Positions 25,609 to 34,012 of a DNA stretch of 64,000 bases are shown here, one piece after another. The DNA lies in the NCBI RefSeq assembly GCF_014279795.1, contig NZ_CP047945.1, forward strand, positions 516,572 through 580,571. The letters are read 5' to 3'. Position 1 is the first letter of the stretch. Every line of letters begins with the position of its first letter. Under the pieces are notes generated by a model. That model searched no databases. It was not told the DNA's origin and saw only the letters and a program-made list of their open reading frames with translations. Source of the DNA: Synechococcus sp. PROS-7-1. GTDB taxonomy: Bacteria; Cyanobacteriota; Cyanobacteriia; PCC-6307; Cyanobiaceae. Both the position numbers and the translations under genes were made by a program.

Positions 25609-26826
25609 TCAACCTCCGGGGGCGAGCGCACGGATCGCGGCGCGGGCGATGGCTTCGCTTCCCCCAGGAGATCCCATGCGCTGCCGCCCCCGCTGCCCGA
25701 GCTCTTGGCGTCTCTCGTGGTTCTCGAGCAGGGCTGTGAGTTGTTGAGTTAACTCGATTTCGTTTGCGCAAACCTGCACCGCACCACCGAGGAGGCGGCT
25801 CTGCCGTGAGGCGAAGCCACGGGTGAATTGCGGCCCAGGACCTGGAAGAGACAGAGCCGGTTTTCCGAGGCCGACCAGCTGTTCTGTGGCTGTGCCGGCG
25901 GTGGCGACACCCACCTCCGCCCAAGCAGCCCAGCGTTCAAACCGACCGCTGCCCAGGAGCAGCAGCAGGGGGCCTCGGACCCAGCACTGGTCTGCATGCA
26001 AGCTGCTGCTGGGGGGAGGGCAGCGTCGGAAGCCCATTTGCTGCAGGGTGTCGACCAGGTCTGGTTCTGTGGGCCTTGATCCAAGGGCTGCCATGACAGC
26101 AAGAGGCACCGGGCTCGGAAGGCGGATGAGGCAGGTCAACAAACGTCTGAAGTTTCGAAGGGCCTCTGGCATCCGGCTGCCGCAAAGCAGGAGAATCCGC
26201 CGGCATCGCTCGAGTGCGAGGGGAGGGGTGGTCTCCATGAGCCCATCCATCATTGGATTGCCAGGTGCCATGGCCCTGACGCCATGACGGCGTAGCCCCC
26301 GAGCTGTCAGTCGGTCACGCATCACGACGAGCCGGCATTGGCGCGTTCGCATCAAGCTCCATTCCCATGGATCCCACTCGCTGCCCTTCAGGGCGTGATA
26401 GCGGTCGCTGAAGCTCGACCCTGGGCCGCTGCTCCAGGTGTAATCGCTTTTTGGAGTGCCGACGAATCCGAAGGGTCGGCCGCTTGTCCAGGCCATCAAA
26501 AGAGGAAGCAGATCGCCAACGGCAAGGATTCCAGCCACTGCCGTTCGTTCCTTTCTCAAGTAGATCCACTGCTTGATGCTGATCATCGGCAGCCCTCCAA
26601 GGAGATCAGCGAGCAGACCACGCAAGCTCTGGTTGCTGAATCCCCCGCTCGGCAAGCGAGCCAAGGGGCCGACGCGCTCCAGCCATCCCTGATCAACAGC
26701 GCCCTCAAAGCAGCGTCCCTCACCCACCAGAGGCATGGCCTTCAGGCGCCACTGCGGTTCAAGTCGGTGAAGAGCCTCGAGAATGCGCAGGGCGATCAGA
26801 TCCTCACCATGTCCGTTGCTGATCAC
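25609..26826 (-). CDS. LpxB-related glycosyltransferase
   Basis: This protein resembles lipid-A-disaccharide synthase (LpxB) but belongs to a separate cyanobacterial/plastid-type branch of about 400 residues. The N-terminus LLVISNGHGEDLIALRILEAL is the glycosyltransferase-B donor-side loop; later come MPLVGEGRCFEGA, VGTPKSDYTWSSGPG, GNPMMDGL and the acceptor-side EVGVATAGTATEQLVGLGKPALSLPG. Product unknown. No ATG fits the start: the conserved strand begins next to a GTG at 26826, and the open frame continues upstream only as antisense through tRNA-Cys. I use the GTG, which may clip two residues of the first strand. Confidence 0.8.
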   Translation of the reverse strand: MISNGHGEDLIALRILEALHRLEPQWRLKAMPLVGEGRCFEGAVDQGWLERVGPLARLPSGGFSNQSLRGLLADLLGGLPMISIKQWIYLRKERTAVAGILAVGDLLPLLMAWTSGRPFGFVGTPKSDYTWSSGPGSSFSDRYHALKGSEWDPWEWSLMRTRQCRLVVMRDRLTARGLRRHGVRAMAPGNPMMDGLMETTPPLALERCRRILLLCGSRMPEALRNFRRLLTCLIRLPSPVPLAVMAALGSRPTEPDLVDTLQQMGFRRCPPPSSSLHADQCWVRGPLLLLLGSGRFERWAAWAEVGVATAGTATEQLVGLGKPALSLPGPGPQFTRGFASRQSRLLGGAVQVCANEIELTQQLTALLENHERRQELGQRGRQRMGSPGGSEAIARAAIRALAPGG

Positions 26827-26886
26827 CAGCAGTGCCTGGGATGCCTCGCTGATACGATCCGTTGATGGGGAGGAAAGGCCCCGGAC

Positions 26887-26957
26887 GGCGGCATGGCCAA
26901 GTGGTAAGGCAGAGGATTGCAAATCCTTTATCCCCAGTTCGAATCTGGGTGCCGCCT
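26887..26957 (+). tRNA. tRNA-Cys(GCA)
   Basis: The acceptor GGCGGCA pairs with TGCCGCC, followed by discriminator T. The anticodon stem AGGAT/ATCCT closes a loop TGCAA(A) with anticodon GCA, reading TGC/TGT. The T-arm CCCAG TTCGAAT CTGGG is perfect. CCA is not encoded. The gene is 71 nt long, which fits the short variable loop and small D-loop of tRNA-Cys. Confidence 0.94.
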
Positions 26958-26983
26958 TTGAATGCATCGCGGCGATCGATGGC

Positions 26984-27496
26984 TCACAGCTTGGCCTGCG
27001 CATCGAGCTGTTCTCCTGAAACCACATCGACTGTGCAGCGAATCTGCCGTGCTTCCAGCTTGCAGTGCCCCTCTTTCGCAGGCCATGCCTTCGGAACTCC
27101 CTCGGCGATGCCGTCAGCGTCGAAGGCAGCTTCAGACACACTGCTCACAGTGCCGCTCCAGGTTGTGCCAGACAGGCGGCAACGTCCTAAGTGACAGCTG
27201 AGTGGTGAGTCCGGTCCGTTTGTGGTGGTGACAAACGTGAGGCTTCGGCTTGACCCTCTCACCGGCCCGCGGCCGATGAAACGAACGCCCAGAACCGTGG
27301 CCGACCGCCCATCAATCTGAACAACGCGGCAACCATCCGAGTCGCCATCAGACAGCGTGTATCGGCAGCCATTGCTCGTGGTTTCGAAACGACCAACGAA
27401 CGGCTCTGCATGCCCAGGATGAGGATGAACAAGGCTGGCCATCAGGCCCAGGGCGATCCAGTGGCTCCGTTGTCCTCGATTTGTTATTCCCCGCAT
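26984..27496 (-). CDS. Exported hypothetical protein
   Basis: A 170-residue protein beginning at ATG 27496. Residues 1-30 look like a signal peptide with a twin basic start and hydrophobic core (HWIALGLMASLVHPHPGHA). The mature part holds six cysteines (SNGCRYT, SDGCRVV, LSCHLGRCRL, GHCKLE, IRCTVD), enough for disulfides outside the membrane, plus Gly/Ser-rich strands. I recognise no family. A GTG at 27511 is an alternative start. It lies between tRNA-Cys and a small CxxC protein on the same strand. Confidence 0.6.
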   Translation of the reverse strand: MRGITNRGQRSHWIALGLMASLVHPHPGHAEPFVGRFETTSNGCRYTLSDGDSDGCRVVQIDGRSATVLGVRFIGRGPVRGSSRSLTFVTTTNGPDSPLSCHLGRCRLSGTTWSGTVSSVSEAAFDADGIAEGVPKAWPAKEGHCKLEARQIRCTVDVVSGEQLDAQAKL

Positions 27497-27514
27497 CGGG
27501 ACAGATCTCACAGG

Positions 27515-27682
27515 TCAGTAATCACTGTCAGCAACACACATTCCCAGGCAACGGATGCCGTTGCTGGCTGTGCGACCGCAGTGATTGCACAGTACGGGGT
27601 CCTCATCTGCGCCGCCCGCTGCAGAAGATGGTGGTTGCTTCTCACTGGATTGCGGCTTCCTTTCTGCTGGGTGGGACGTCAT
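27515..27682 (-). CDS. Small CxxC protein
   Basis: A 55-residue frame from ATG 27682 whose C-terminal third reads DPVLCNHCGRTASNGIRCLG and ends MCVADSDY. The four cysteines (CxxC, then C and C spaced by three) look like a small zinc knuckle or ribbon. The N-terminal 30 residues are Pro/Ser/Glu-rich and disordered. I believe similar short proteins occur in other picocyanobacteria, but I cannot confirm this. It is divergent from the aldo/keto reductase gene at 27717. Confidence 0.55.
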   Translation of the reverse strand: MTSHPAERKPQSSEKQPPSSAAGGADEDPVLCNHCGRTASNGIRCLGMCVADSDY

Positions 27683-27716
27683 CGCCAGGACCGGTCTGAG
27701 GCGATCATGGCGTGCA

Positions 27717-28691
27717 GTGATCCGAGGCTGTGTGACGGGAATCGGTTTCGGAACCTGGGCCTGGGGCAATCAGCTGCTCTGGGGATACAACCCTGACCTT
27801 GACGACTCGATGCTGGAGTCGACGTTCCAGCAAGCGGTCGCAGGGGGGCTTTGTCTGGTCGATACCGCTGATTCCTATGGAACCGGAGTCCTCAACGGCC
27901 GCAGTGAGGAACTGCTGGGGCACTTCCTCACTGCGATGAAGCCGGAGGACCGTGCCCAGCTCACCGTGGCCAGCAAGCTGGCCCCTTTCCCCTGGCGACT
28001 CGGACGGCGCGGGATGGTGAAGGCATTTCTCGCCAGCCAGCGGCGACTGCAAGGTTGTATGGATCGGGTCCAGTTGCACTGGAGCACGGCCCGTTATGCC
28101 CCCTGGCAAGAGCGTCCCCTTCTCGATGGGTTGGCAGATCTCGTGGAGCAGGGAGCTGTCAGGGAGATCGGCGTGTCCAATGTCGGTCCTCGACGCCTGA
28201 CCCTCTTGCATCGTCAGCTCAAAGACCGTGGAATCCCGCTCACCAGCATCCAGGTTCAGTTCTCCCTGCTGGCTCCCAATCCGCGTCTCCCTGGAGGTCT
28301 CCTGGAGATCAGCAGGGATCTCGGGGTTGAAGTGCTTGCCTACAGCCCCCTCGCTCTGGGGATTCTCGCCAGGGAGCCAGGTTGGACTCCCCAGGGGCTG
28401 ACGTGGTTGCGACGTGGATTGTTCCGTCGCCTGCTGCCGGCCTCGGAGTCGTTACGACAGACCATGGTCTCGATCGCCGAAGCCCGAGGGGTGACCCAGG
28501 TGCAAGTAGCTCTGAACTGGTGCCGATCCCATGGCGCTTGTCCAATCCCCGGATTGAGACGACCCAGCCAGGTGATCGATGCCCAGCAGGCCCTGATGTG
28601 GTCTCTCTCAGCCGATGAGCGAATGCGCTTAGACGAGAGCAGCGCCGAGGTGACAGTGAGGATGCCTGAAAATCCTTTTCAGAGTGCCTGA
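27717..28691 (+). CDS. Aldo/keto reductase
   Basis: A 324-residue NADPH-dependent oxidoreductase with a TIM-barrel. The catalytic residues are in FQQAVAGGLCLVDTADSYGTG (Asp and Tyr), with VASKLAPFPWRLGR (Lys) and VQLHWSTARYAPW (His). NADPH contacts follow: EIGVSNVGPRR, LAYSPLALGILA and CPIPGLRRPSQVIDA. The substrate is not predictable. I chose the GTG at 27717; a second GTG at 27732 is also possible, both just before the first strand TGIGFGTWAWGN. The 3' end overlaps the next convergent gene by 13 bases. Confidence 0.88.
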   Translation: MIRGCVTGIGFGTWAWGNQLLWGYNPDLDDSMLESTFQQAVAGGLCLVDTADSYGTGVLNGRSEELLGHFLTAMKPEDRAQLTVASKLAPFPWRLGRRGMVKAFLASQRRLQGCMDRVQLHWSTARYAPWQERPLLDGLADLVEQGAVREIGVSNVGPRRLTLLHRQLKDRGIPLTSIQVQFSLLAPNPRLPGGLLEISRDLGVEVLAYSPLALGILAREPGWTPQGLTWLRRGLFRRLLPASESLRQTMVSIAEARGVTQVQVALNWCRSHGACPIPGLRRPSQVIDAQQALMWSLSADERMRLDESSAEVTVRMPENPFQSA

Positions 28692-29125
28692 TCGGTCGGT
28701 TCGGGATCTGGACTCACCACCACTGGCAGGGATGCGTTCGAGGAAGGCAAGGAGATCACTTTGAGGTCAGGTTTCGGAGGGGCCACCTGGGATTCAGCCG
28801 ATTGTTCACAGGCGGAGAGGGCTTCCTGTAGGAGCGAATCAAACGTGGCGCCTGGCAGGCGGTGCCTGGCGATCTCCAAGAATGTGCGCGGGAGCGATTC
28901 AGCAGCTGCGCTGCGGATGGCTGGGTTGTCTTTCCGTTGCTGCTGCTCCTCCTCGATGGCTCTGAGGAAGCGATGGGTGACATCCCGCTTCGTGCAGGCT
29001 TTGATCAGGGTGTCCCTGTCTCCTTGAAGGGTCTCGAGCTCCGCGATTCGTCGCTCCAGGCTGACCAGTACTTCTGAGGCCTCTTTGCAGATGTTGGCGA
29101 GCTGACCATCCGACAGGAAGGGCAT
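28679..29125 (-). CDS. Hypothetical helical protein
   Basis: A 148-residue protein starting at ATG 29125 (MPFLSDGQLANICKEA). Residues 10-55 form a likely coiled coil (ASEVLVSLERRIAELETLQG), followed by more helix with FLRAIEEEQQQRKDNPAIRSA and LPRTFLEIARHRLPGATFDSLL. The last 40 residues are Pro/Ser/Asp-rich and disordered. No known family. Upstream in-frame ATGs at 29197 and 29296 could extend it. Confidence 0.55.
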   Translation of the reverse strand: MPFLSDGQLANICKEASEVLVSLERRIAELETLQGDRDTLIKACTKRDVTHRFLRAIEEEQQQRKDNPAIRSAAAESLPRTFLEIARHRLPGATFDSLLQEALSACEQSAESQVAPPKPDLKVISLPSSNASLPVVVSPDPEPTDQAL

Positions 29126-29426
29126 GTCAGCAACGAAAACCTTCCCGTGATCTTTCAGTGCCAGGAAGGTCGGGCGTGGTCCACCTTGGCGGTGCATTGT
29201 CTGCCTGTCATGACCATTGAGAACTGGTCGACGAGGTGGAGTGGGTCCTGCCGAAGAACGTCGCCGGGTTGTGCGCTGAGGTCTTTCAAAGGGCATTGGT
29301 ACTAAGACGTATTTGACGTCGCGTCGATCGGTGCAAGCCCGATCTGTCTGTGCTGACAATAACGAGTTAAGCCGGGGTTGGTGCTTCATATCACATTGGA
29401 TGTGACAGCGGATCTTGCTGGGGTCT
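29126..29426. other. Intergenic stretch, nothing clear
   Basis: About 300 bases between the hypothetical helical protein start and the purM stop. Upstream extensions of the hypothetical protein are possible here (ATGs at 29197 and 29296). I see no terminator-like hairpin with a T-run, tRNA or repeat. Confidence 0.4.
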
Positions 29427-30464
29427 TCAGGCGGGCAGTCCGAGCACTGGCGCCTCCTTTGGCCCAGTGGCTGGGATCACTTGGCCGATCACCCAGCTCT
29501 CAAAACCGCTCTCTTTGCAAAGGGTTCGGGTGCCAGCCACCTCCGACTCCGGAAGGATCAGGCAGTAACCAATCCCCAGGTTGAAGGTGTGCCAGAGATC
29601 GCGTTCCTGAAGGTCGCCTTGGGTCTGCAGCCAGCTGAACAGCTCTGGGCGCGGCCAACTGTCTGGATCAACGCTGGCCATAAGGCCCTTCGGTAAGCAG
29701 CGGGGGAGGTTCTCAGGAATCCCGCCTCCTGTGATGTGAGCCATGGCATGAATGGGAGTGCCCGCCGCCAGAAGAGTCTTGATGAGGGCTCCATAGAGAT
29801 GGGTGGGTTTCAGCAGTGCGTCAATCACGCGCGTTGCTTCCGGCCCGAAACGGGAGTCGGGGCCTGCGTCGCAGTGCTCCAGGATCTTGCGAACCAGGCT
29901 GAAGCCGTTGCTGTGAACGCCGCTGCTGGCAATTCCCAGGATGGAATCACCGGCTTGCACGCGGCGGCCATCGATCAGGTTGTCCTCCTCCACCACGGCA
30001 ACGCAAAAGCCTGCGAGGTCATAACGGCCTGGTGGGTAGAAGCCAGGCATCTCCGCTGTTTCTCCCCCAAGCAGGGCACATCCGCTCTGGCGGCAACCAT
30101 CGGCAATGCCCTCAACCACTTCAGCCATGGCGTCCGGACTTAGAGCCCCAGTGGCCATGTAGTCGAGAAAGAACAGTGGTTCGGCGCCGCTGGTGATCAC
30201 GTCGTTGACACACATGGCGACGAGATCAAGTCCCACGTTGTGGTGGCTGTTGTGTTCCTGAGCGAGTTCCAACTTGGTGCCGACTCCGTCCGTTCCGGAC
30301 ACGAGGAGTGGCTTGCGCAGCCCCTCAGGCAACCGAATCAGGCCACCAAAGCCGCCTAGGCCACCCACGACCTCTGGGCGATGGGTGGCCTCCACGCTGG
30401 TTCGGATCCGGTCCACAAAGGCTCTGCCGGCTTCCACGTCGACACCGGCGGATCGGTAGTCCAT
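29427..30464 (-). CDS. purM: Phosphoribosylformylglycinamidine cyclo-ligase (AIR synthetase)
   Basis: PurM closes the imidazole ring of 5-aminoimidazole ribonucleotide in purine synthesis, using ATP. The 345-residue sequence is typical: [20 protein letters not shown] at the start, [14 protein letters not shown] (nucleotide-binding), [48 protein letters not shown] and [13 protein letters not shown]. Cytoplasmic homodimer. About 300 bases separate its stop from the next gene downstream. Confidence 0.97.
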   Translation of the reverse strand: MDYRSAGVDVEAGRAFVDRIRTSVEATHRPEVVGGLGGFGGLIRLPEGLRKPLLVSGTDGVGTKLELAQEHNSHHNVGLDLVAMCVNDVITSGAEPLFFLDYMATGALSPDAMAEVVEGIADGCRQSGCALLGGETAEMPGFYPPGRYDLAGFCVAVVEEDNLIDGRRVQAGDSILGIASSGVHSNGFSLVRKILEHCDAGPDSRFGPEATRVIDALLKPTHLYGALIKTLLAAGTPIHAMAHITGGGIPENLPRCLPKGLMASVDPDSWPRPELFSWLQTQGDLQERDLWHTFNLGIGYCLILPESEVAGTRTLCKESGFESWVIGQVIPATGPKEAPVLGLPA

Positions 30465-30806
30465 CAGTTGGTTAGGAACTGATTCGATCCTCCCTCCTCA
30501 TGGGGCGCGCCGGAGCGTCATCGGCTGTGCCGATTAAGTCGTCGGCCTGGGCTCGATCAGTTTTGCTTGTGTCGGCTATAGCCCTAGCTGATCGCTGTGG
30601 CCTGTTGATTGCGCTTCTGAAGCCTGTGACGGCGCGGGATGAGCAGCGGTGCTGCGGAGGTCCCCTTCTCAGATTCCAAGGCCGCGATGGAGATCAGAAA
30701 TGGGTGGGTATTTATACGGTTACTTGAAGTAATTCCGGTGGCTTGTTTCAAGGAGTTCAGCTTTTTCCCGAAAAACACTGTTTCTTCCAAGCCAACGTTT
30801 CCCGAT
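30465..30806. other. Divergent promoter region between purM and rlpA
   Basis: About 340 bases between divergent starts. The half next to rlpA is AT-richer (around 30700-30800), consistent with a promoter or leader. No convincing gene, RNA family or repeat was found. Confidence 0.4.
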
Positions 30807-31355
30807 ATGCAACGTCATTGGTTTCTTACAGCTCTCATTACGGGCATCGCCGCGTCAGGGGCTGCGCTGTATCCAGTGATTGCCAGAGACCTCGATGGGT
30901 TCGACTTTGTCGATCCTCTCGACCTTGTTCTTCCTGCTGAGGAAGCCACTGCTGTTGAACCATCCCCAGCCAGCCTTGAGTTGGAGACCTCCCTTGCCGA
31001 GCCTGTTGTCCCTGAACCGGTCGCTCCTCCAGAGCCGCCTAAGCCGGTGGGACCTGTGGTTGTCTCCACGCATTCAGGTGAGGCCAGCTGGTATGGGCCT
31101 GGGTTCTTCGGAAATCGCACAGCCAGTGGAGAAGTCTTCCGCCCTGGAACCATGACGGCTGCCCATCGCTCACTTCCATTCGGAACCAAGGTGCGGGTGA
31201 CCAATCTCTGGAACGGCCGCAAGGCTGTGGTGCGCATTAATGATCGCGGACCCTTCGTTGGGCATCGCGTGATTGATTTGGGCCATGGAGCGGCCAAGCA
31301 TCTTGGGCTGACGTCGAGCGGTGTGGCACAGGTGAAGCTCGAGGTCTTGCGCTGA
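30807..31355 (+). CDS. rlpA: RlpA-like septal ring lytic transglycosylase / DPBB protein
   Basis: A 182-residue exported protein. Residues 1-25 are a signal peptide (WFLTALITGIAASGAALYPV). A proline- and glutamate-rich linker (about 30-80, with PEPVAPPEPPKPVGPVVV) would cross the periplasm. The C-terminal double-psi beta-barrel has EASWYGPGFFGNRTASGE, MTAAHRSLPFGTKVRVTN and RINDRGPFVGHRVIDLG, where the His and Asp of lytic RlpA are kept. It would cut denuded glycan strands at the septum. There is no SPOR domain and no lipobox. The start ATG 30807 was chosen for the signal peptide. Its stop overlaps the presumed panC start. Confidence 0.88.
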   Translation: MQRHWFLTALITGIAASGAALYPVIARDLDGFDFVDPLDLVLPAEEATAVEPSPASLELETSLAEPVVPEPVAPPEPPKPVGPVVVSTHSGEASWYGPGFFGNRTASGEVFRPGTMTAAHRSLPFGTKVRVTNLWNGRKAVVRINDRGPFVGHRVIDLGHGAAKHLGLTSSGVAQVKLEVLR

Positions 31356-32908
31356 GCCTTCAGATCCTCAGGACGGCTTCGGAGTTTCGCTCTTGGCGTG
31401 AAGCCTGCCAGGGCCCCATCGCGTTTGTTCCAACCATGGGCGGGCTTCACCAAGGCCATGCCCGTTTGATCGGCGCGGCGGTGAAGTCCTGTTGTGTGAA
31501 GGGTTCCGTTCTGGTCAGCTCCTTTGTGAATCCATTGCAGTTCGGAGTGGATGAAGACTTCGATCGCTACCCCCGTACTTTCGAGGATGACTGCGCGCTC
31601 GCCGAACAAGCGGGGGCTTCAGCTTTGTGGTGCCCGGATGAGCGGCAGGTCTACCCCTATGGCACCAATGAGGGATGGCGCCTGCAGGCGCCTGCACGCC
31701 TGACAGCCCATCTCTGTGGTCCCTGGCGCTCCGGCCACTTCGATGGTGTGGTCACAGTCGTGATGCGGTTGTTGGGATTGGTCCGTCCCCATCAACTTTG
31801 GTTGGGCGAAAAGGACTGGCAGCAACTCACGATCCTTCGGCATCTCATCAAAGACTTCGGCTTGCCTGTGAGGGTGAGGGGATACCCCACCGTCAGGGAG
31901 GTCGATGGGTTGGCGGCGAGTTCCCGCAACCGTTATCTCGGTGATGCGCAGCGAACCGTGGCTTCCGCATTCAGCTCGGCACTGTGCGCGATTGCTCGTG
32001 ATGTGTGCGCAGGGGGCGTGGATGAGGCCTCGGCACAGGCCGCTCTGCACCAGCAACTCAGGGAAGCGGGCCTTGAGGTGGAGTATGTAGAGACCGTGGA
32101 TCCCGTCACGCTTCAACCCGCTCGGCCCGGTCGTTCGATTCGAATGCTGGCTGCGGCGGTCCGCTGTGGCGAAACTCGCCTGATTGATCACGTTTTCATC
32201 ATGACCCGTTCGCCCATCGTCGCCATCGACGGCCCTGCTGGCGCTGGCAAAAGCACGGTGACCCGTGCATTTGCAGAACGGATGGGACTTCTCTATCTCG
32301 ACACCGGAGCCATGTATCGAGCCGTCACCTGGTGGGTGCAGAAGAACGGCGGCGATCCCAGCAGTGCCCCAGCGGTGGAGGCTTTGCTCGAGGGATTGGA
32401 GGTGGATCTGTCACCGTTGAAGGATGGTGTGCAGACCGTTCGGGTGAATGGCCGTGACATCACCGATGCGATCCGCGATCCCGAAGTCACCGGCTCAGTG
32501 TCGCTGGTGGCCGCGCATCCCTGCGTCCGTGCCTTGCTCACACGGCAGCAGCAGCGTCTCGGGGAGCGTGGTGGCCTTGTGGCTGAAGGACGGGACATCG
32601 GCACTGCCGTCTTCCCCGATGCAGATGTCAAGGTGTTTCTGACCGCGACTCCTGAAGAACGGGCTCGGCGACGGGCCAAGGATCTCGAGGCGCGAGGTCA
32701 TGCCGTGCCCGACCTCGCTGAGCTGGAAGCGCAGATCGTGGAGCGCGACCGTTTGGATAGCACCCGTGAAGTGGCTCCCTTGGTTCAGGCGGATGATGCC
32801 ACCGAATTGATCACCGATGGGATGTCGATCGAAGCCGTGATTGATGCGCTCGAGGATTTGTTTCGCTTCCGGGTTGCTGAGGAGATCTGGCCTACGCCGC
32901 AGGGCTGA
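31352..32908 (+). CDS. panC/cmk: Fused pantothenate synthetase / cytidylate kinase
   Basis: A bifunctional protein of about 518 residues. Residues 1-283 are PanC, joining pantoate and beta-alanine to pantothenate with ATP: FVPTMGGLHQGHARLI (HxGH), NPLQFGVDEDFDRYPRT, LGEKDWQQL and the KMSK-like AASSRNRYLG. Residues 284-518 are CMP kinase: IDGPAGAGKSTVTRAFAERM (P-loop), DTGAMYRAVTWW, VAEGRDIGTAVFPDADVKVF. This fusion is known in cyanobacteria. Conserved residues SLQILRTASEFRSWREAC precede the first ATG (31436). The only start near them is CTG at 31352, overlapping the rlpA stop as CTGA. Confidence 0.9.
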   Translation: MSLQILRTASEFRSWREACQGPIAFVPTMGGLHQGHARLIGAAVKSCCVKGSVLVSSFVNPLQFGVDEDFDRYPRTFEDDCALAEQAGASALWCPDERQVYPYGTNEGWRLQAPARLTAHLCGPWRSGHFDGVVTVVMRLLGLVRPHQLWLGEKDWQQLTILRHLIKDFGLPVRVRGYPTVREVDGLAASSRNRYLGDAQRTVASAFSSALCAIARDVCAGGVDEASAQAALHQQLREAGLEVEYVETVDPVTLQPARPGRSIRMLAAAVRCGETRLIDHVFIMTRSPIVAIDGPAGAGKSTVTRAFAERMGLLYLDTGAMYRAVTWWVQKNGGDPSSAPAVEALLEGLEVDLSPLKDGVQTVRVNGRDITDAIRDPEVTGSVSLVAAHPCVRALLTRQQQRLGERGGLVAEGRDIGTAVFPDADVKVFLTATPEERARRRAKDLEARGHAVPDLAELEAQIVERDRLDSTREVAPLVQADDATELITDGMSIEAVIDALEDLFRFRVAEEIWPTPQG

Positions 32909-33371
32909 GCTCCTCGAGCAAAGCCTCACAGGCATCCTCAAGAAGATCGAGCACATGCTCAAAGCCTGCGTCGCCTCCGTAATACGGATCTGGAACCTCG
33001 GCTTCGCTGTAGCGGCGGCCGTAGCTGAGCATCGGTTGAATGCGTGCCGTGGCCCTCGCGCCGGCTTCCCGGGCCAGACCGTTCACGGCATGGAGGTTGT
33101 CCTGATCCATCGTCAGCACCAGATCGAACGTTTCAAGATCGTTCAGATCGATCTGCCGTGCGCGGCTGGGCAGCTGTATGCCACGGCGATTGGCCGCGGC
33201 CTGCATGCGTCGGTCGGCAGGATTTCCCACATGCCAGCTGCCTGTTCCGGCGGAATCCACCACGAACTGATCGCTGAGACCACGTTCCTCAAGTAAATGC
33301 AAGAAGACGCCTTCGGCCGCTGGTGAGCGGCAGATGTTGCCAAGGCAGACGAACAACAGTTTCTGGGTCAT
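32892..33371 (-). CDS. Low-molecular-weight protein-tyrosine phosphatase
   Basis: A 159-residue cytoplasmic phosphatase with the P-loop VCLGNICRSPAAEG (C-x5-R-S) near the N-terminus and the general-acid loop VPDPYYGGD near residue 127, both intact. In bacteria these enzymes often oppose tyrosine kinases of polysaccharide export, but no such kinase is here. It overlaps the 3' end of panC-cmk by 17 bases on the opposite strand, and its own stop region lies just downstream of cpcF (4-base overlap), so it may be co-transcribed with the lyases. Confidence 0.92.
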   Translation of the reverse strand: MTQKLLFVCLGNICRSPAAEGVFLHLLEERGLSDQFVVDSAGTGSWHVGNPADRRMQAAANRRGIQLPSRARQIDLNDLETFDLVLTMDQDNLHAVNGLAREAGARATARIQPMLSYGRRYSEAEVPDPYYGGDAGFEHVLDLLEDACEALLEELSPAA

Positions 33372-34009
33372 CCGGCGTTGAGGCGTTGGAGGGCCAGTGC
33401 AGCCCGAAGGCGCACTACCTTGACATTTTCCTTGGCTTGCGAACTCAGCTGTTCAAGAGCTTGAAGGCCAGCGTTGCGAAGCGCATCCGGGCAATGAGGG
33501 TCGTTGAGCCTGCGTTCCAGGCCAACCGTCACGGCGTAACGAACAATCCATTCGCCATCGCCTGTGGCTTGGATCAGCCCCGACAGGCAGCGCTGCCGTT
33601 CTTCATCAGCTTGCTCAGTATCACTGAGTTGCAGGTTCCCGAGGCCGCAGGCGGCCGCTCGACGCACGCTGGGCCCAATGTCTGCAGCAAGAGCCCGTTC
33701 GAGCACAGGCAGGCCACGGCGATCACCGATGCCCGCGAGGGCGCGCACCGACCAGGCCCGAGCTCCGTAGTTGTAGCCATCGAGATTGTCGAGGATGGTG
33801 TCGACAATCGGTTCGCCGATCGCAATCAGCCCATCAACGGCAGCAACTGCCGCACCGGGATTGTTGAAGCCGAGGATTTCCAACAGGCAGGTTGCACTGG
33901 CTGGATCTCCTGTGGCTGCCAGGGCTTCGGTGGCTTCGAGAAGCCCATCTGCGGTATCTGCGTTTCTGACGGCGGTGATCAGGGCTTGGATATCGTGATG
34001 CGTCGTCAT
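33368..34009 (-). CDS. cpcF: Phycocyanobilin:C-phycocyanin alpha-84 lyase subunit F
   Basis: CpcF works as a heterodimer with CpcE to attach phycocyanobilin to Cys-84 of the phycocyanin alpha subunit. The 213-residue protein consists of HEAT-like helical repeats; the stretch GYNYGARAWSVRALAGIGD (about 78-96) is characteristic of CpcF. It follows cpcE by 3 bases and overlaps the phosphatase gene by 4. A PecF/RpcG-type isomerising lyase seems unlikely because cpcE and cpcF are separate genes. Confidence 0.9.
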   Translation of the reverse strand: MTTHHDIQALITAVRNADTADGLLEATEALAATGDPASATCLLEILGFNNPGAAVAAVDGLIAIGEPIVDTILDNLDGYNYGARAWSVRALAGIGDRRGLPVLERALAADIGPSVRRAAACGLGNLQLSDTEQADEERQRCLSGLIQATGDGEWIVRYAVTVGLERRLNDPHCPDALRNAGLQALEQLSSQAKENVKVVRLRAALALQRLNAG

Positions 34010-34012
34010 GGT

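Noticed and set aside
26830-27141. N-terminal extension of the LpxB-like protein through the tRNA-Cys complement
   Set aside because: The extra residues are antisense tRNA and upstream sequence; homology begins near 26826.
30500-30727. 75-codon plus-strand frame upstream of rlpA
   Set aside because: Low-complexity composition and no start context; the region is better read as a divergent promoter and leader.
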